Shown: positions 35,535-44,854 of the stretch, one piece after another
Layout of the letters: every line of letters begins with the position of its first letter
How positions within the stretch are numbered: the stretch's first letter is position 1
The notes under the pieces: generated by a model
Databases searched by the model: none
Told to the model about the DNA's origin: nothing
The model's input: the letters and a program-made list of their open reading frames with translations, nothing else
Made by a program: the position numbers and the translations under genes
Assembly: GCA_937919655.1 (NCBI GenBank)
Contig: CALFPJ010000078.1
Span: 24,172-88,171, forward strand
DNA length: 64,000 bases
Direction: 5' to 3'
DNA from: an uncultured Gemmatimonadales bacterium
Lineage (GTDB): Bacteria > Gemmatimonadota > Gemmatimonadetes > Longimicrobiales > Gaopeijiaceae

Positions 35535-36033
35535 CTAATGTTTCCTAACGAAGAGGACTGAGGTCTCCGTGCGCTCATCACCCTGCGCCTTTCGGATCGC
35601 CCGGTGGAGCGACGTCACCATCTCTCCGGCAGGTTTTCCATGAAGCTGGGCCAGAAGGTCGGCCGCCCCCAAGAGGAGCCCCTGCGACCCGTGCGAGAGC
35701 ACGAAGGCGGTGTCGCCAGCCCTCATGTTGAAGCGCTGCACGTTGTATTTGAATCCGCCCATCATCCCGAGCGGTGGCCCATGGGCGCCGAACTGCTCGA
35801 AGGTACCGTCACGGCGGGCCTCCTGGCACGCGTCCCGCGCTAGCCCACTCCAGGCCGTCGTCGCTCACCACCAAGACTCCCCATTGGACGAACTGATCGA
35901 GTCCCTGAACACCCGCGGCAGAGAGAGCTTCGTTCGCCCCCCTTAGAAGATCTGAAACGGAGGAACTGCTCGTGCTTAATGCACGCATCACCGCCCGGGC
36001 CGTGCCGGGTATATGCAGAGCGATGCGCAGCAA
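35535..36033 (-). pseudogene. Frameshifted SpoIIE/PPM-type phosphatase-like gene
   Basis: The first frame (36033 to a TGA at 35809) gives DDGLEWASAGRVPGGPP and stops. One base of shift in the run CCCGCCG restores RDGTFEQFGAHGPPLGMMGG and then NMRAGDTAFVLSHGSQGLLL to the stop at 35535. Together they resemble the C-terminal half of PPM/SpoIIE phosphatases, which dephosphorylate serine or threonine on regulatory partners. The catalytic N-terminal aspartates are not evident, so even without the shift it may be partial. The frameshift could be a sequencing error. Confidence 0.65.
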
Positions 36034-36154
36034 ATATCAAAGACCCACCGCCACCTGATTGGGATTTCGTGGTGCGAAGGACAACAAAGTAGAAGATTAA
36101 ATAGTGAGGGACCCGCCTGTCGGTTGTTCCCATCGTGAAGACGCAGAGAAAAAC

Positions 36155-37057
36155 ATGCGGAAGCTCTTATGTCTTGTTGCTGGTGTCGCTCTGTCGACAG
36201 CAGCCCCTCTCGCGGCCCAAGACGGGCTCGCTGCATTGATCATTAGGGTGCAAGGCGCCGTGCAAATGCGTCAGGGTGGTGGTGCCCCCGCCCCGGCGAC
36301 TGTTGGCACTCGCTTGGCTGTCGGTGACGAGGTGATCCCAGGGCAGGGCGCCCGGGCCTCCCTTATCACGCGCACTGGCGCGTCCCAACAGGTCACATCC
36401 GCAACGACGGTCGCCGAGCCGACCGGCGGCGGTAATACGGACATGTTCACGCGGGCGATGCCGACGCTCTCCCAGGCCGCTTCAACCGACGCGACTGCCG
36501 GCGGGCGCCAGGGAATGATTCGGCCGATTCCTGGGCAATCGACTTTGGTGGCGCCCCGGAACGGACTCACCATCAAGGGTCATCGCCCGACATTCATTTG
36601 GACCGGCACCCAAGGTCAGACCTACGAGCTGATGCTCCGGAAAGTGGACGGCGGTCGTCCCGAGATCTTCGAGGTCGGAGCCGACACGACTTGGACCTAT
36701 CCCGAAGATCTTCCGCCGCTTGAGTTCGGCGCTACGTATTCGTGGACAGTCTTCGTAGGCGGCCGCCAGGGCGGCAGGCCGCTCACGCAGCAGGAATTCC
36801 GAGTGATCGATATCGTCGAGTTCGCGGCGCTGGGCGAGTTCATGGAGGAGATCCGGACCTTCGGTCTCGATCCGATGTCCGACGGCCTCTTCCTCACAGC
36901 AGTCGTGTTGCGTGACCTGGAATTGTTCTACGACGCGGATCAGGCCATCGACGACCTGGAGGGCCAGGGCGACATGAGTGCCGACCTCTACATGCTCAAG
37001 GGTGAAATTCTCAACACGCTCGGGAGAGAGACCGAGGCTCGGAGGCCGATGCATTGA
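36155..37057 (+). CDS. Secreted FecR-like protein
   Basis: The ATG at 36155 gives a clean signal peptide (MRKLLCLVAGVALSTAAPLA). The 300-residue protein has an N-terminal FecR-like domain (IIRVQGAVQMRQGGGAPAP, GDEVIPGQGARASLITRTG), a Gly/Thr-rich linker, a fibronectin-like beta domain (RPTFIWTGTQGQTYELMLRK), and a helical C-terminal segment with a TPR-like pair near ADLYMLKGEILNTLGRE. Such proteins are periplasmic scaffolds in Gemmatimonadota. Its stop is 4 bases before the HD-GYP gene start, so co-expression and a shared signalling role are likely. Confidence 0.78.
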   Translation: MRKLLCLVAGVALSTAAPLAAQDGLAALIIRVQGAVQMRQGGGAPAPATVGTRLAVGDEVIPGQGARASLITRTGASQQVTSATTVAEPTGGGNTDMFTRAMPTLSQAASTDATAGGRQGMIRPIPGQSTLVAPRNGLTIKGHRPTFIWTGTQGQTYELMLRKVDGGRPEIFEVGADTTWTYPEDLPPLEFGATYSWTVFVGGRQGGRPLTQQEFRVIDIVEFAALGEFMEEIRTFGLDPMSDGLFLTAVVLRDLELFYDADQAIDDLEGQGDMSADLYMLKGEILNTLGRETEARRPMH

Positions 37058-37061
37058 TGCG

Positions 37062-38705
37062 ATGACCGAACCCGACGTAGATGCGATTTCGCTGCGCGAC
37101 GAACTCGCGCGCACGCAACAAGAGCTTGAGCACGCGCGCGGTCAGCTGCGTGAGTTGAACAAGATCGGGATGGCGCTCATGAGTGAGCGCGATCCCGATC
37201 GACTTCTTGGGTTGATACTTACCCAGGCGCGCAGGCTCACCGGCTCCGATGCCGGCAGCTTGTATCTCGTGGAGGAGAACGACGCCGGTGAAGGAGTCCT
37301 TCACTTTCTTCGCACCCAGAACGACACGTTGCCCGACCTTCCCTCCCCGGATTTTTCGCTTCCGCTGAGCAAAACCAGTGCAGCCGGATACGCCGCACTC
37401 ACAGGCGAGCCGCTCGTCATTGCGGACGTTTACGAGATGCCTGGAGATATGCCATTTTCGTTCAACCGGGCGGCCTTCGACGACATCCACGGTTATCGAG
37501 CCAAGTCGATGCTCGTGGTCCCGATGGTGAATCACAAAGACCAGTGCGTTGGCGTGCTGCAGTTGATCAACAGGAAGAACGAGCCCTCGGCGAAGATCCA
37601 CACGGATGAGGACTCCGACCTTTGGGTCCTCCCTTATACGGAGCGGGAGGTGAGCATCGTCTCCTCGCTCGCAGGGCAGGCCGCGGTGTCCATTGAGAAC
37701 GGCCAGTTGTACCAGGACATCGAGAATCTCCTTGAGGGCTTCATCAAAGCAAGCGTGACCGCGATCGACCGGCGAGACCCAACTACGGCCGGTCACTCGG
37801 TGCGAGTCACGGAGCTAACCTGTGAGACCGCAGAGGTCATCAACCGACAGACCGAGGGTCCGTTCGCCGACGCGAACTTCACTCCCGAAGAGATGAGGCA
37901 GCTCCGTTACGCCGGCCTCCTCCATGACTTTGGGAAGATCGGCGTGCGTGAAGCGACTCTGGTTAAAGAGGACAAGCTTCCTCCAGTGATGGGGGCTCAC
38001 GTGACGTCTCGTTTCGCGCTCATCAAGAAGACGCTCGAGGCGGACGCTGCCGAGGCAAGAGCGGACGCGCTTCAGGGCCAGGGCGTGGAGGGGGCGGCTG
38101 AGGCCATCGTGAGCATCCAAGCCAAGCTCGCGGAGGACCTAGCTACGCTGAGTGATTACAAGGAAGCGGTCTTCCAGGCCAACGTCCCGCGTGTGCTCGA
38201 TGAAGACGCCGCCGGCATCCTTCAGGACATCGCCAAGCGCACCTTTTTTGACCCGGAAGGCAACGAGCAAGCCTATATCTCCCCGGACGAACTCCATTTT
38301 CTCTCCATCAAACGTGGCAGCTTGGATGAGGCCGAGCGCAAGGAAATCGAGTCGCACGTTGTGCACTCCTACGATTTCTTGCTCAACATCCCCTGGATCG
38401 ACGACCTCGCGCGGATTGCCGAAATCGTGCGTGGCCATCACGAGAAACTCAACGGCAAGGGCTACCCCGATGGTGTCACGGGCGACAAGCTCCGCCTAGA
38501 AACTCGGACCATGACGGTGTGCGAAATTTTCGATGCCCTCACCGCGTCGGACAGGCCGTACAAGAAAGCGATGCCGTTGGAAAAGGCGATCCAGATTCTG
38601 CGATGGGAGGCCGAGGAAGGCGGACTCGAGAGCGACATCGTCGAGCTATTCGTCAAGTATGAGGTCTATAAGAAGGTCATGGAGAAGGACTGGAGCGACT
38701 TCTAG
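37062..38705 (+). CDS. GAF-HD-GYP domain cyclic-di-GMP phosphodiesterase with large insert
   Basis: The 547-residue protein begins with a coiled coil (LRDELARTQQELEHARGQL), a GAF domain (about 30-215), then HD-GYP: LLHDFGKIGV (His288, Asp289), HHE at 459-461 in GHHEKLNGKGYPDG, and EIFDALTASDRPYKKAMPLE. HD-GYP enzymes hydrolyse cyclic di-GMP. The gap between the HD and HHE motifs is about 170 residues instead of the usual 60-70, owing to a helical, alanine-rich insert (about 306-398, ADAAEARADALQGQG and similar). Its start is 4 bases after the FecR-like gene. A terminator follows. Confidence 0.9.
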   Translation: MTEPDVDAISLRDELARTQQELEHARGQLRELNKIGMALMSERDPDRLLGLILTQARRLTGSDAGSLYLVEENDAGEGVLHFLRTQNDTLPDLPSPDFSLPLSKTSAAGYAALTGEPLVIADVYEMPGDMPFSFNRAAFDDIHGYRAKSMLVVPMVNHKDQCVGVLQLINRKNEPSAKIHTDEDSDLWVLPYTEREVSIVSSLAGQAAVSIENGQLYQDIENLLEGFIKASVTAIDRRDPTTAGHSVRVTELTCETAEVINRQTEGPFADANFTPEEMRQLRYAGLLHDFGKIGVREATLVKEDKLPPVMGAHVTSRFALIKKTLEADAAEARADALQGQGVEGAAEAIVSIQAKLAEDLATLSDYKEAVFQANVPRVLDEDAAGILQDIAKRTFFDPEGNEQAYISPDELHFLSIKRGSLDEAERKEIESHVVHSYDFLLNIPWIDDLARIAEIVRGHHEKLNGKGYPDGVTGDKLRLETRTMTVCEIFDALTASDRPYKKAMPLEKAIQILRWEAEEGGLESDIVELFVKYEVYKKVMEKDWSDF

Positions 38706-38731
38706 CGTCACGGAGTCGAGCACCGAACAAG

Positions 38732-38768
38732 AAGCGCCGGCGACCCTTCGGGGGTCGTCGGCGCTTTT
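38732..38768 (+). terminator. Intrinsic terminator after HD-GYP gene
   Basis: AAGCGCCGGCGACCC pairs with GGGTCGTCGGCGCTT (one G-T pair) around a TTCG-containing loop, followed by TT. It begins 26 bases after the stop. Confidence 0.8.
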
Positions 38769-38850
38769 GGTTCCTCACTTGCTCCGCGCGAGGGCGGTAG
38801 CCGCACGAACAGACTCATCGCTGGCTGACGCGTCGTTCGCGGAATCCTCC

Positions 38851-39879
38851 TTAGCGGCGGATGTATTTCCGCAGCATTCGAGGCCCGACCTCGGCGCCGT
38901 ACACATTGCCCATAGCGTCGACGGCGACACCCTCGGCCGCACTCGTTCCTGAATTGTCAGGATCGGGCTCGGGATCTGGGATGAAGGCCTCGACAAAGCC
39001 AGTCACTGCAGAGCCGATATAGATCCCCCGTTTCCAACCAGGATTTCGTCGCGCGTTTGACTCCGAGTCGGCCGCGTAGAGCACGTCGTTCTTGTCGATG
39101 AAGATCCCGCTCAGGCGACTGAACTGGGACCAGTTGGCCAAGTGCGTGCCTTCCTGATCGAAGAGCTGAAGGCGGTTGTTGTAGCGGTCTGCCACGAAGA
39201 GGCGGCCCTGAGAGTCCATCGCGAGGGCGTGCGGCTCGCGGAACTCCCCATTGTCTCCGCCGGTCGTGCCCCACTCGAGCAAGAAGGTGCCGTCCGCTGC
39301 GAACTTCATGATGCGGTTGTTGCCGGTCGGGTTGTGTCCGTCGGCGACGAAAATGCTCCCGTCGGGCGCCACCAAGACGTCGTTCGGCCTGTCGAAGTGA
39401 GACTGGTCCGTTCCCGCGACACCGTCTTCTCCCAGCTTCATGAGAAGCTCGCCCTCTGGGCTGAATTTCAGGACCACATGCCCACGCCCCGGGGGCGTGT
39501 CCCCGAAGCCGACCGCGTCTGCGACCCAGACGTTGCCCTCAGCATCAACGAACATTCCGTGAGGCCAGACGATCATACCGGCCCCGAAACTCGTCATGAG
39601 GTTGCCGTCGAGATCATAGCGCAGGACGGGATCGACGTCCGAGCCCACACAGGTATTCGCTCCGCACCGGTCAGCCACCCAGATCGACATTCCATCTGGA
39701 GCTGGGTACACCGCACTAGTCGAGCCCCAAGTGCGCCCGTTGGGGAGCTCGGCCCAAACGCCCTCGACGGTCCGATACGGATTGGGAGCCGTCATCTGGG
39801 CCGTGGCGGCCTGCGCAAGAAACGGGATCAACGTCAGCGCAGCGGCGAGCGCACTACAGACACGGGTCAAACGAGCCAT
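38851..39879 (-). CDS. Secreted NHL-repeat six-bladed propeller protein
   Basis: The 342-residue protein has a signal peptide ending LAQAATAQ and NHL-type blades: GMFVDAEGNVWVADAVGFGD, NDVLVAPDGSIFVADGHNP, HALAMDSQGRLFVADRYNNR and GVAVDAMGNVYGAEV. The group includes the peptidyl-alpha-hydroxyglycine lyase (PAL)-like and strictosidine-synthase-like folds, but catalytic residues were not identified. A Cys pair in RCGANTCVG may be disulfide-bonded. It is probably a periplasmic binding or lyase-like protein. A second NHL protein lies at 41604-42806. Confidence 0.83.
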   Translation of the reverse strand: MARLTRVCSALAAALTLIPFLAQAATAQMTAPNPYRTVEGVWAELPNGRTWGSTSAVYPAPDGMSIWVADRCGANTCVGSDVDPVLRYDLDGNLMTSFGAGMIVWPHGMFVDAEGNVWVADAVGFGDTPPGRGHVVLKFSPEGELLMKLGEDGVAGTDQSHFDRPNDVLVAPDGSIFVADGHNPTGNNRIMKFAADGTFLLEWGTTGGDNGEFREPHALAMDSQGRLFVADRYNNRLQLFDQEGTHLANWSQFSRLSGIFIDKNDVLYAADSESNARRNPGWKRGIYIGSAVTGFVEAFIPDPEPDPDNSGTSAAEGVAVDAMGNVYGAEVGPRMLRKYIRR

Positions 39880-39987
39880 CCTAGGTCCTCCAACGAAACG
39901 AACGGTCAGATTGTGTTCAGAGCCATGACATTGGGGGCGCCGTGGGCGCCACGCCAGCGTTCCGGCGCCGGGTTCGTGCCCGTCAGG

Positions 39988-41334
39988 TCAGACCTCACGG
40001 GACGTGCGGCGGTCCAACCAGCCAAAGCCCACTCGCAGGAGCCACGCAGCCCCCAGCACAATCACCCCCAGCATGAGCCACCGAAGAGCGGCAACCATGA
40101 GCCCGGCATCTACCACGGGGGCGCGAGGATCAAACCGAAGCAGGCGCCCGCCGCGATCGAGCATCCAGTGCCAGCCCGTGTGCGCGACGACCGCCGAGAG
40201 CACCACGATTCCTCCGACTTCGGGGACGACCTTTCTCAAGAGCAAATCGAGCACCGGCACTGTCAAAGCGAGCACGAAGAGCTGACCCAACTCCACCCCG
40301 ACGTTGAACGACAGGAGCGACGTGAGTAAATGAGCGCCCGCAAACTGGAGCGACTCGGACAGCGCGAATGAGAAGCCGAAGCCGTGCACCAGACCAAATC
40401 CGAAGGCGATCATCCACCTCCTGCCGAGCTTCGCGCCCAAGATGTTCTCGAAGGCCATGAAGACGATCGAGGCCGCGATGAGGGTCTCAATCAGCGGAGG
40501 GAACCAGAGCGCGTCAGGCGCGAGCCCAAGCGCGGACGCGATCAGCGTGATGGAGTGCGCGACCGTGAATGACGTGACGATCGGCACCAACGCCCGGAAG
40601 CTCCGGAACGGCACGACCAGGCAGAACAGGAAAAGAAGGTGATCGATCCCGTCCAGGATGTGTTCAAAACCGAGCACGATGAAACGCCACGCCGCCTGGT
40701 GCCATCGGGGATCAAGGCGCACGAGTCCTGGGTTGCCGGCGTATTGAAACGCCCGCTCGGGGCCGTCCGCCGGTGCGAAGCGGAGCACGGTCACCGTGCG
40801 CACCCCGAGGTGCGCCATTCGGGCATCGACGGAGAACTCGGACGCATCTGCCGCAATCGCTACCTCGAAGAGAAGGTCCAACATCGCCTGGCCCGGCGGC
40901 AGCTCCGTGCTCGCGGGCAAGGGTTCCGAGAACATGTTGGCGAGGGCGGATTCGTAGGCCCGAAACGATCGATCACTGGGAGCCGAAATGCGCGCTGCCA
41001 CCAGCTCGAGCGGCGGGAGCGCCTGGGCTCCTTCGAAGAAGTGAACGTATTCCCCCACCCACTGGAGCGCAGCTTGCTCAATGAGCGGCTGCGCCTCCGC
41101 GATCTCCAGGTATCCCGGCTCACGCACGGGAAAGTTGAAGTCCCGCATGGCCCCAAGCGGGGCCCTAACCAGGAACTGCAGCCTCCCATTCTGAGGCCGA
41201 ACAAACGCCTGTACGGTGACGTCTGCCGGGATCTCATGCGCCTCTGGCCAAGACGGAAGTAGAAGCACGAGGGCGACGACGAGGCCCGCGAGGCGGCCGT
41301 GACGACGGAGTTCGGAACTGGTCATGTGAGGCAC
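39988..41334 (-). CDS. HupE/UreJ-2-type membrane protein
   Basis: The 448-residue protein has a signal peptide (LVVALVLLLPSWPEAHE), an N-terminal periplasmic beta-rich domain to about residue 210, then six or seven membrane helices. The membrane part has HupE/UreJ motifs: GFEHILDGIDHLLFLFCLV, SFTVAHSITLIASAL and FGFGLVHGFGFSFALSE, with several conserved His/Asp residues that could bind nickel or copper. HupE is a nickel permease of hydrogenase/urease clusters, but the longer HupE/UreJ-2 form here lacks such neighbours; its metal is unknown. It lies between the two NHL proteins. Confidence 0.85.
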   Translation of the reverse strand: MPHMTSSELRRHGRLAGLVVALVLLLPSWPEAHEIPADVTVQAFVRPQNGRLQFLVRAPLGAMRDFNFPVREPGYLEIAEAQPLIEQAALQWVGEYVHFFEGAQALPPLELVAARISAPSDRSFRAYESALANMFSEPLPASTELPPGQAMLDLLFEVAIAADASEFSVDARMAHLGVRTVTVLRFAPADGPERAFQYAGNPGLVRLDPRWHQAAWRFIVLGFEHILDGIDHLLFLFCLVVPFRSFRALVPIVTSFTVAHSITLIASALGLAPDALWFPPLIETLIAASIVFMAFENILGAKLGRRWMIAFGFGLVHGFGFSFALSESLQFAGAHLLTSLLSFNVGVELGQLFVLALTVPVLDLLLRKVVPEVGGIVVLSAVVAHTGWHWMLDRGGRLLRFDPRAPVVDAGLMVAALRWLMLGVIVLGAAWLLRVGFGWLDRRTSREV

Positions 41335-41420
41335 TTTCGGGTGACGAAGCCCTCTAGTCCAGTCCCCACCCGCGTGTCGACCTCTGGCCAGGCATCGTAA
41401 GCCACCCGCCGGTGCGGCCT

Positions 41421-41590
41421 CTGCCTAGGCCATGCGTACCCCTTCCGCGCGTCCGCCCCTGCCTAGGCAGGGTACCCCCTTCGACCCGTGCGGCTCAGCC
41501 GGCGCTCGCCCTGCACGACCGCGGGCCGGATTGCCGGAACGGCTTGAGTTCCGTAGCGTATCGCGCTTGGGCCGCGTCCCTGAGTTCCGT
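41421..41590. repeat. Repeats and perfect palindrome upstream of the NHL lipoprotein gene
   Basis: CTGCCTAGGC occurs at 41421 and 41459; the second lies in the 16-bp perfect palindrome CCCTGCCTAGGCAGGG (41457-41472), and each copy is followed by a TACCCC run. Further on, TGAGTTCCGT occurs at 41545 and 41581, the first partnered by an inverted CGGAAC (41535-41540). The block fills most of the 269-base gap before the ATG at 41604 and looks like a regulatory region. Confidence 0.7.
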
Positions 41591-41603
41591 CCATGGGAGA
41601 AGC

Positions 41604-42806
41604 ATGATGCAGAAGCGAAACATGATGTTCGGGTTGGCTTTGGTCCCCGCAATTGCGGCGCTCGGTCTGGCGTCGTGCGCACTCGACGAAACCGGCGCCT
41701 CTGACCTGGCGGCGAGCGCAGCGACCGCCCCTATGTTCGAGGTGGATCCGTTCTGGCCGCAACCGCTCCCCAACCACTGGGTGATGGGTTCGGTCGTGGG
41801 CGTCGGCATCGACTCCCAAGACAACGTCTACATCATCCATCGTCAGGCTCCGCTCAATGAGCGCACCGAGATCGGCGCGTCGACGGATCCGCCGAGTGGC
41901 GAGTGCTGCCTGCCCGCCCCCTACGTTCTGGTGTTCGACCCCGCCGGCAATCTCATCGACTCATGGGGCGGTCCGGGCGAGGGATACACCTGGCCGGCGT
42001 CGAACCACGGCATCAGCATCGATCCGATGGACAACGTCTGGATCGGCGGCAACGGTGCGGGTGACGGTCATGTGCTGAAGTTCACGAAGGACGGTCAATT
42101 CCTCGCGCAGTACGGCATACCGGGTACGGATCTGGGTAGCAACTCAACCGAGCACTTTGGGCGGCCGGCCAAGATCTCCTTCGACCCAGGCGCAAGTGAG
42201 GTTTATGTCGCCGACGGGTACCGAAACAAGCGCGTCGCGGTGCTCGACATGAACTCTGGTGAGGTAAAGCGTTTCTGGGGCGCCTACGGCAACGTGCCCA
42301 GCGATGAGGACATGGGCCGTTACGATCCGAATGCTCCCCTCATCACACAGTTCCGGAGTCCTGTGCACTGTGCCGAACCGACGGACGATGGACTGGTCTA
42401 TGTCTGTGACCGTCCCAACGATCGGATTCAGGTCTTTCAGAAAGACGGGACGTTCGTCACTGAAAAGATTATCGCGCCCCTCACGCTGGGTGATGGATCC
42501 ACATGGGACATCGCATTCTCCCGCGATCCCGCGCAGACCTACATGTACCTCGCCGACGGGAAGAACATGAAGGTGTACATCATGGACCGCGCGTCACTTG
42601 AGGTACTGACCAGTTTCGGCGACGGCGGCCGTCAGCCCGGGTTGTTCTTCGCCGTGCATTCGATTGCAACGGACTCAGAGGGCAACATCTACACGACGGA
42701 GACCTACGAGGGCAAGCGCGTGCAGAAGTTCCTGTACCGTGGCATTGGCGCCATCGCTGCAGAGAACCAAGGCGCGCCGTGGCCGCAGGGTGAGAAGGGC
42801 CGCTGA
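41604..42806 (+). CDS. NHL-repeat lipoprotein
   Basis: The ATG at 41604, preceded by GGGAGAAGC, gives a lipoprotein signal (AIAALGLASCALDET). The 400-residue protein then shows NHL blades: VGIDSQDNVYIIHRQAPLNE, GISIDPMDNVWIGGNGAGDG, ISFDPGASEVYVADGYRNKR and SIATDSEGNIYTTETYEGKR. Two adjacent cysteines in SGECCLPAPYV are notable. It resembles the PAL-like/propeller proteins of Acidobacteriota and Gemmatimonadota, with no assigned enzyme activity. The repeat-rich upstream region may control it. A strong terminator follows at 42891. Confidence 0.83.
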   Translation: MMQKRNMMFGLALVPAIAALGLASCALDETGASDLAASAATAPMFEVDPFWPQPLPNHWVMGSVVGVGIDSQDNVYIIHRQAPLNERTEIGASTDPPSGECCLPAPYVLVFDPAGNLIDSWGGPGEGYTWPASNHGISIDPMDNVWIGGNGAGDGHVLKFTKDGQFLAQYGIPGTDLGSNSTEHFGRPAKISFDPGASEVYVADGYRNKRVAVLDMNSGEVKRFWGAYGNVPSDEDMGRYDPNAPLITQFRSPVHCAEPTDDGLVYVCDRPNDRIQVFQKDGTFVTEKIIAPLTLGDGSTWDIAFSRDPAQTYMYLADGKNMKVYIMDRASLEVLTSFGDGGRQPGLFFAVHSIATDSEGNIYTTETYEGKRVQKFLYRGIGAIAAENQGAPWPQGEKGR

Positions 42807-42890
42807 CAAACGAAGGGGCCTAGACGAGGGGCTTGGAAGGCACCGACGTTAGTGAGGCGGTCGGACCCGGCCCGACAGAACATCCGCGAG

Positions 42891-42932
42891 AAGAAATCGG
42901 CCCCGCCCTACTAGGCGGGGCCGATTTCTTTT
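42891..42932 (+). terminator. Strong terminator after the NHL lipoprotein gene
   Basis: AAGAAATCGGCCCCGCC and GGCGGGGCCGATTTCTT form a perfect 17-bp stem with a 6-nt loop, followed by TT. With its AAGAAA base it can serve both strands; the gene on the right is convergent. Confidence 0.85.
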
Positions 42933-42955
42933 GGTGGAGCGTGATCGCGAGCAGC

Positions 42956-43195
42956 CTAACCGCGAATCCGACCCCGAATCGCCGTGATGCGGGCGGCGGC
43001 GTCATCGAGCGCGCTCTGTAGCTCCGGAGTTGCCGAAGAAACAGCACCACCAGCGATCCCAAACTCCTCGAATGCCTTGATGGCCGCGGCCCCAGCCCGC
43101 ACACGATCCATCGTGGCTGTGGCCCGATCGAACTCACCCTCACTGCAGAGCCCGTCGTAGTATCCACGGAGCGCATTCACCATCGGTCGATGGCC
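42956..43195 (-). pseudogene. C-terminal fragment of an unidentified gene
   Basis: On the reverse strand a frame ending at 42956 encodes RGYYDGLCSEGEFDRATATM and ASIRGR-like helical sequence; its first supported codons lie just downstream of the end of the ABC permease. The family was not recognised. It is out of frame with the permease, and no start with a ribosome-binding site precedes the coding-looking part, so it appears to be the tail of a gene whose front is missing. Confidence 0.5.
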
Positions 43196-44850
43196 GCAGT
43201 AGCCGCGGCGGGCCGGCGAGCAGTGCAACATCCAAAGCATCGAAGTAGGCCGGCGTGACCGCGTTCCAATTCACGAAGTCACGCGTTCCACTTGAAGCGT
43301 CGAAGGGACGATCGAGCTCAAGCTGCCCCCACTGTTCGCCATACGCGGGTGCGCCAAATGCAACCGCCGCCGTCAATGCGCCCGGCAGGACTCTAAGTCC
43401 CTCCTCGAGTGCGTCCACCAAAATCTGCCGTTCTAGCGGCGACTGGGCATCGAAGGAGAAGGACGCGATCAAGATTTCCTCAGTCGGAAGATCTCCCGCG
43501 AAATTTCCTGACCCACTCATGGCGCGCGCCGTGAGCCCTGAGGCCACCAGAGCCACACAGGAGAGGGCGAGCTGCCCGGTCACGAAGACTCGACTCCAGG
43601 TCCCTCCTCCACTCATCGCAGAGCCCGCGGTTTCCTCCTTGAGGACCTGCTGCACGTCCAGCCTCAGAACCCTCACCGCCGGCAGCATACCCGAAACTAG
43701 GGCCGCCCCCACAATGAGGATCGTATTAAACGCCAGCACCTGACCGTCGAGCGACATCCGCATCCAGAAGTAGCCGAAGTGCTCCGCGGCAAGCCCGTTC
43801 TGGACTCCGTTGATCATGAGCCAGGAGAAGAAGAGTCCCGCGAGCCCGCCAGCCACGGCGACGAGGAATGCCTCTAAGAGCAGTTGCATAGCGATCTGCC
43901 CACGACTAGCGCCGGGGGCGGCCTGAATGCTCAATGGGCGCACCCGCTCCGTGGCGCGCACCAACAACAAATTGGCCACGCTCGCGCAGGAAATCAGGAG
44001 GAGGCACAGCGCCACGAGGACCAAGCCAACGAACGCCACGGCCTCCCCGCCTTCGCCCCGCCCGCCCGTGTACGGAAGAACCTGAAGAACCCCTCCGGTG
44101 CGTTCGGTCTCCCGTCCGGCGTCGAGTTGAGCCCAACGTACTGCCAACTCCGCAGTCGCTGACCGCTCGCTCGCCCCCTCGGCCAGCCGCCCGACGAACT
44201 CGATCGGGTCAGGGCCGCTCACGTTCGGGGCGAAGCTCGTCCAAGCGTCCTCGTTGAACGGAAAGCCGAAGCCGTCCGGCATCACACCAATGATGGTGCG
44301 GTTCATGCCCTCGATCTCCACCACCCGACCCAAGACCCCCGGGTCACTCTCATAGCTGTCCCGCCAAACATCGTGCCCGATCAGGAGGGTCTGTCCTTGA
44401 TCGTCCGCTCTCGGAAATCGGCCGAGCCGTGGAAGGACCCTAAGAAGGGTGAACACCTCTGGCGTCATCTCAGCCAGCCTGACCCCTCGTGGCGGCAAAG
44501 CCTGGGTCTACGATGGTGCCCGAGAACGTTCGGAAACCGCCGAGCGACTCGAGGCTTTCCACCTGGCCGAGCGAGACCAAGTCGCCGGGCAGAACGAGGA
44601 GCGGCGCGCCACTCCTTTCCGGTTGTATGACCTTCACCCTCACCACACGGTCTCCCGCGGGCACCGGAATGGGACGAATCGCCCCGACCAAGAGACTAAA
44701 AAACGTTGAAGGCAGGGCGAGGCCGAGCGATAGGATCGCGATCGCTAGGAATGTGGTCCCAGGCGAGCGCCGGAGTCCCTTGGCAGCGAGCCGCAGCGCG
44801 ACGAACAGCCGGAACCCCCGACCAGCGAAGAAAGAGGTCGGGAAAGACAT
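43196..44850 (-). pseudogene. Frameshifted, 3'-truncated ABC transporter permease (MacB/FtsX type)
   Basis: From the ATG at 44850 the frame has an FtsX-type first helix (GTTFLAIAILSLGLALPSTF), then MacB-like periplasmic sequence ending FAATRGQAG at 44470. A one-base shift in ACGAGGGGTCAGG continues it as VRLAEMTPEVFTLLRVLPRL. The rest has the MacB core (VLGRVVEIEGMNRTIIGVMP) and three more helix groups to FDALDVALLAG, where homology ends at about 43200. The ATPase partner is absent, as in the duplicated orphan permeases of Acidobacteriota and Gemmatimonadota. Both defects make it non-functional as written. Confidence 0.78.
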
Positions 44851-44854
44851 GTGT

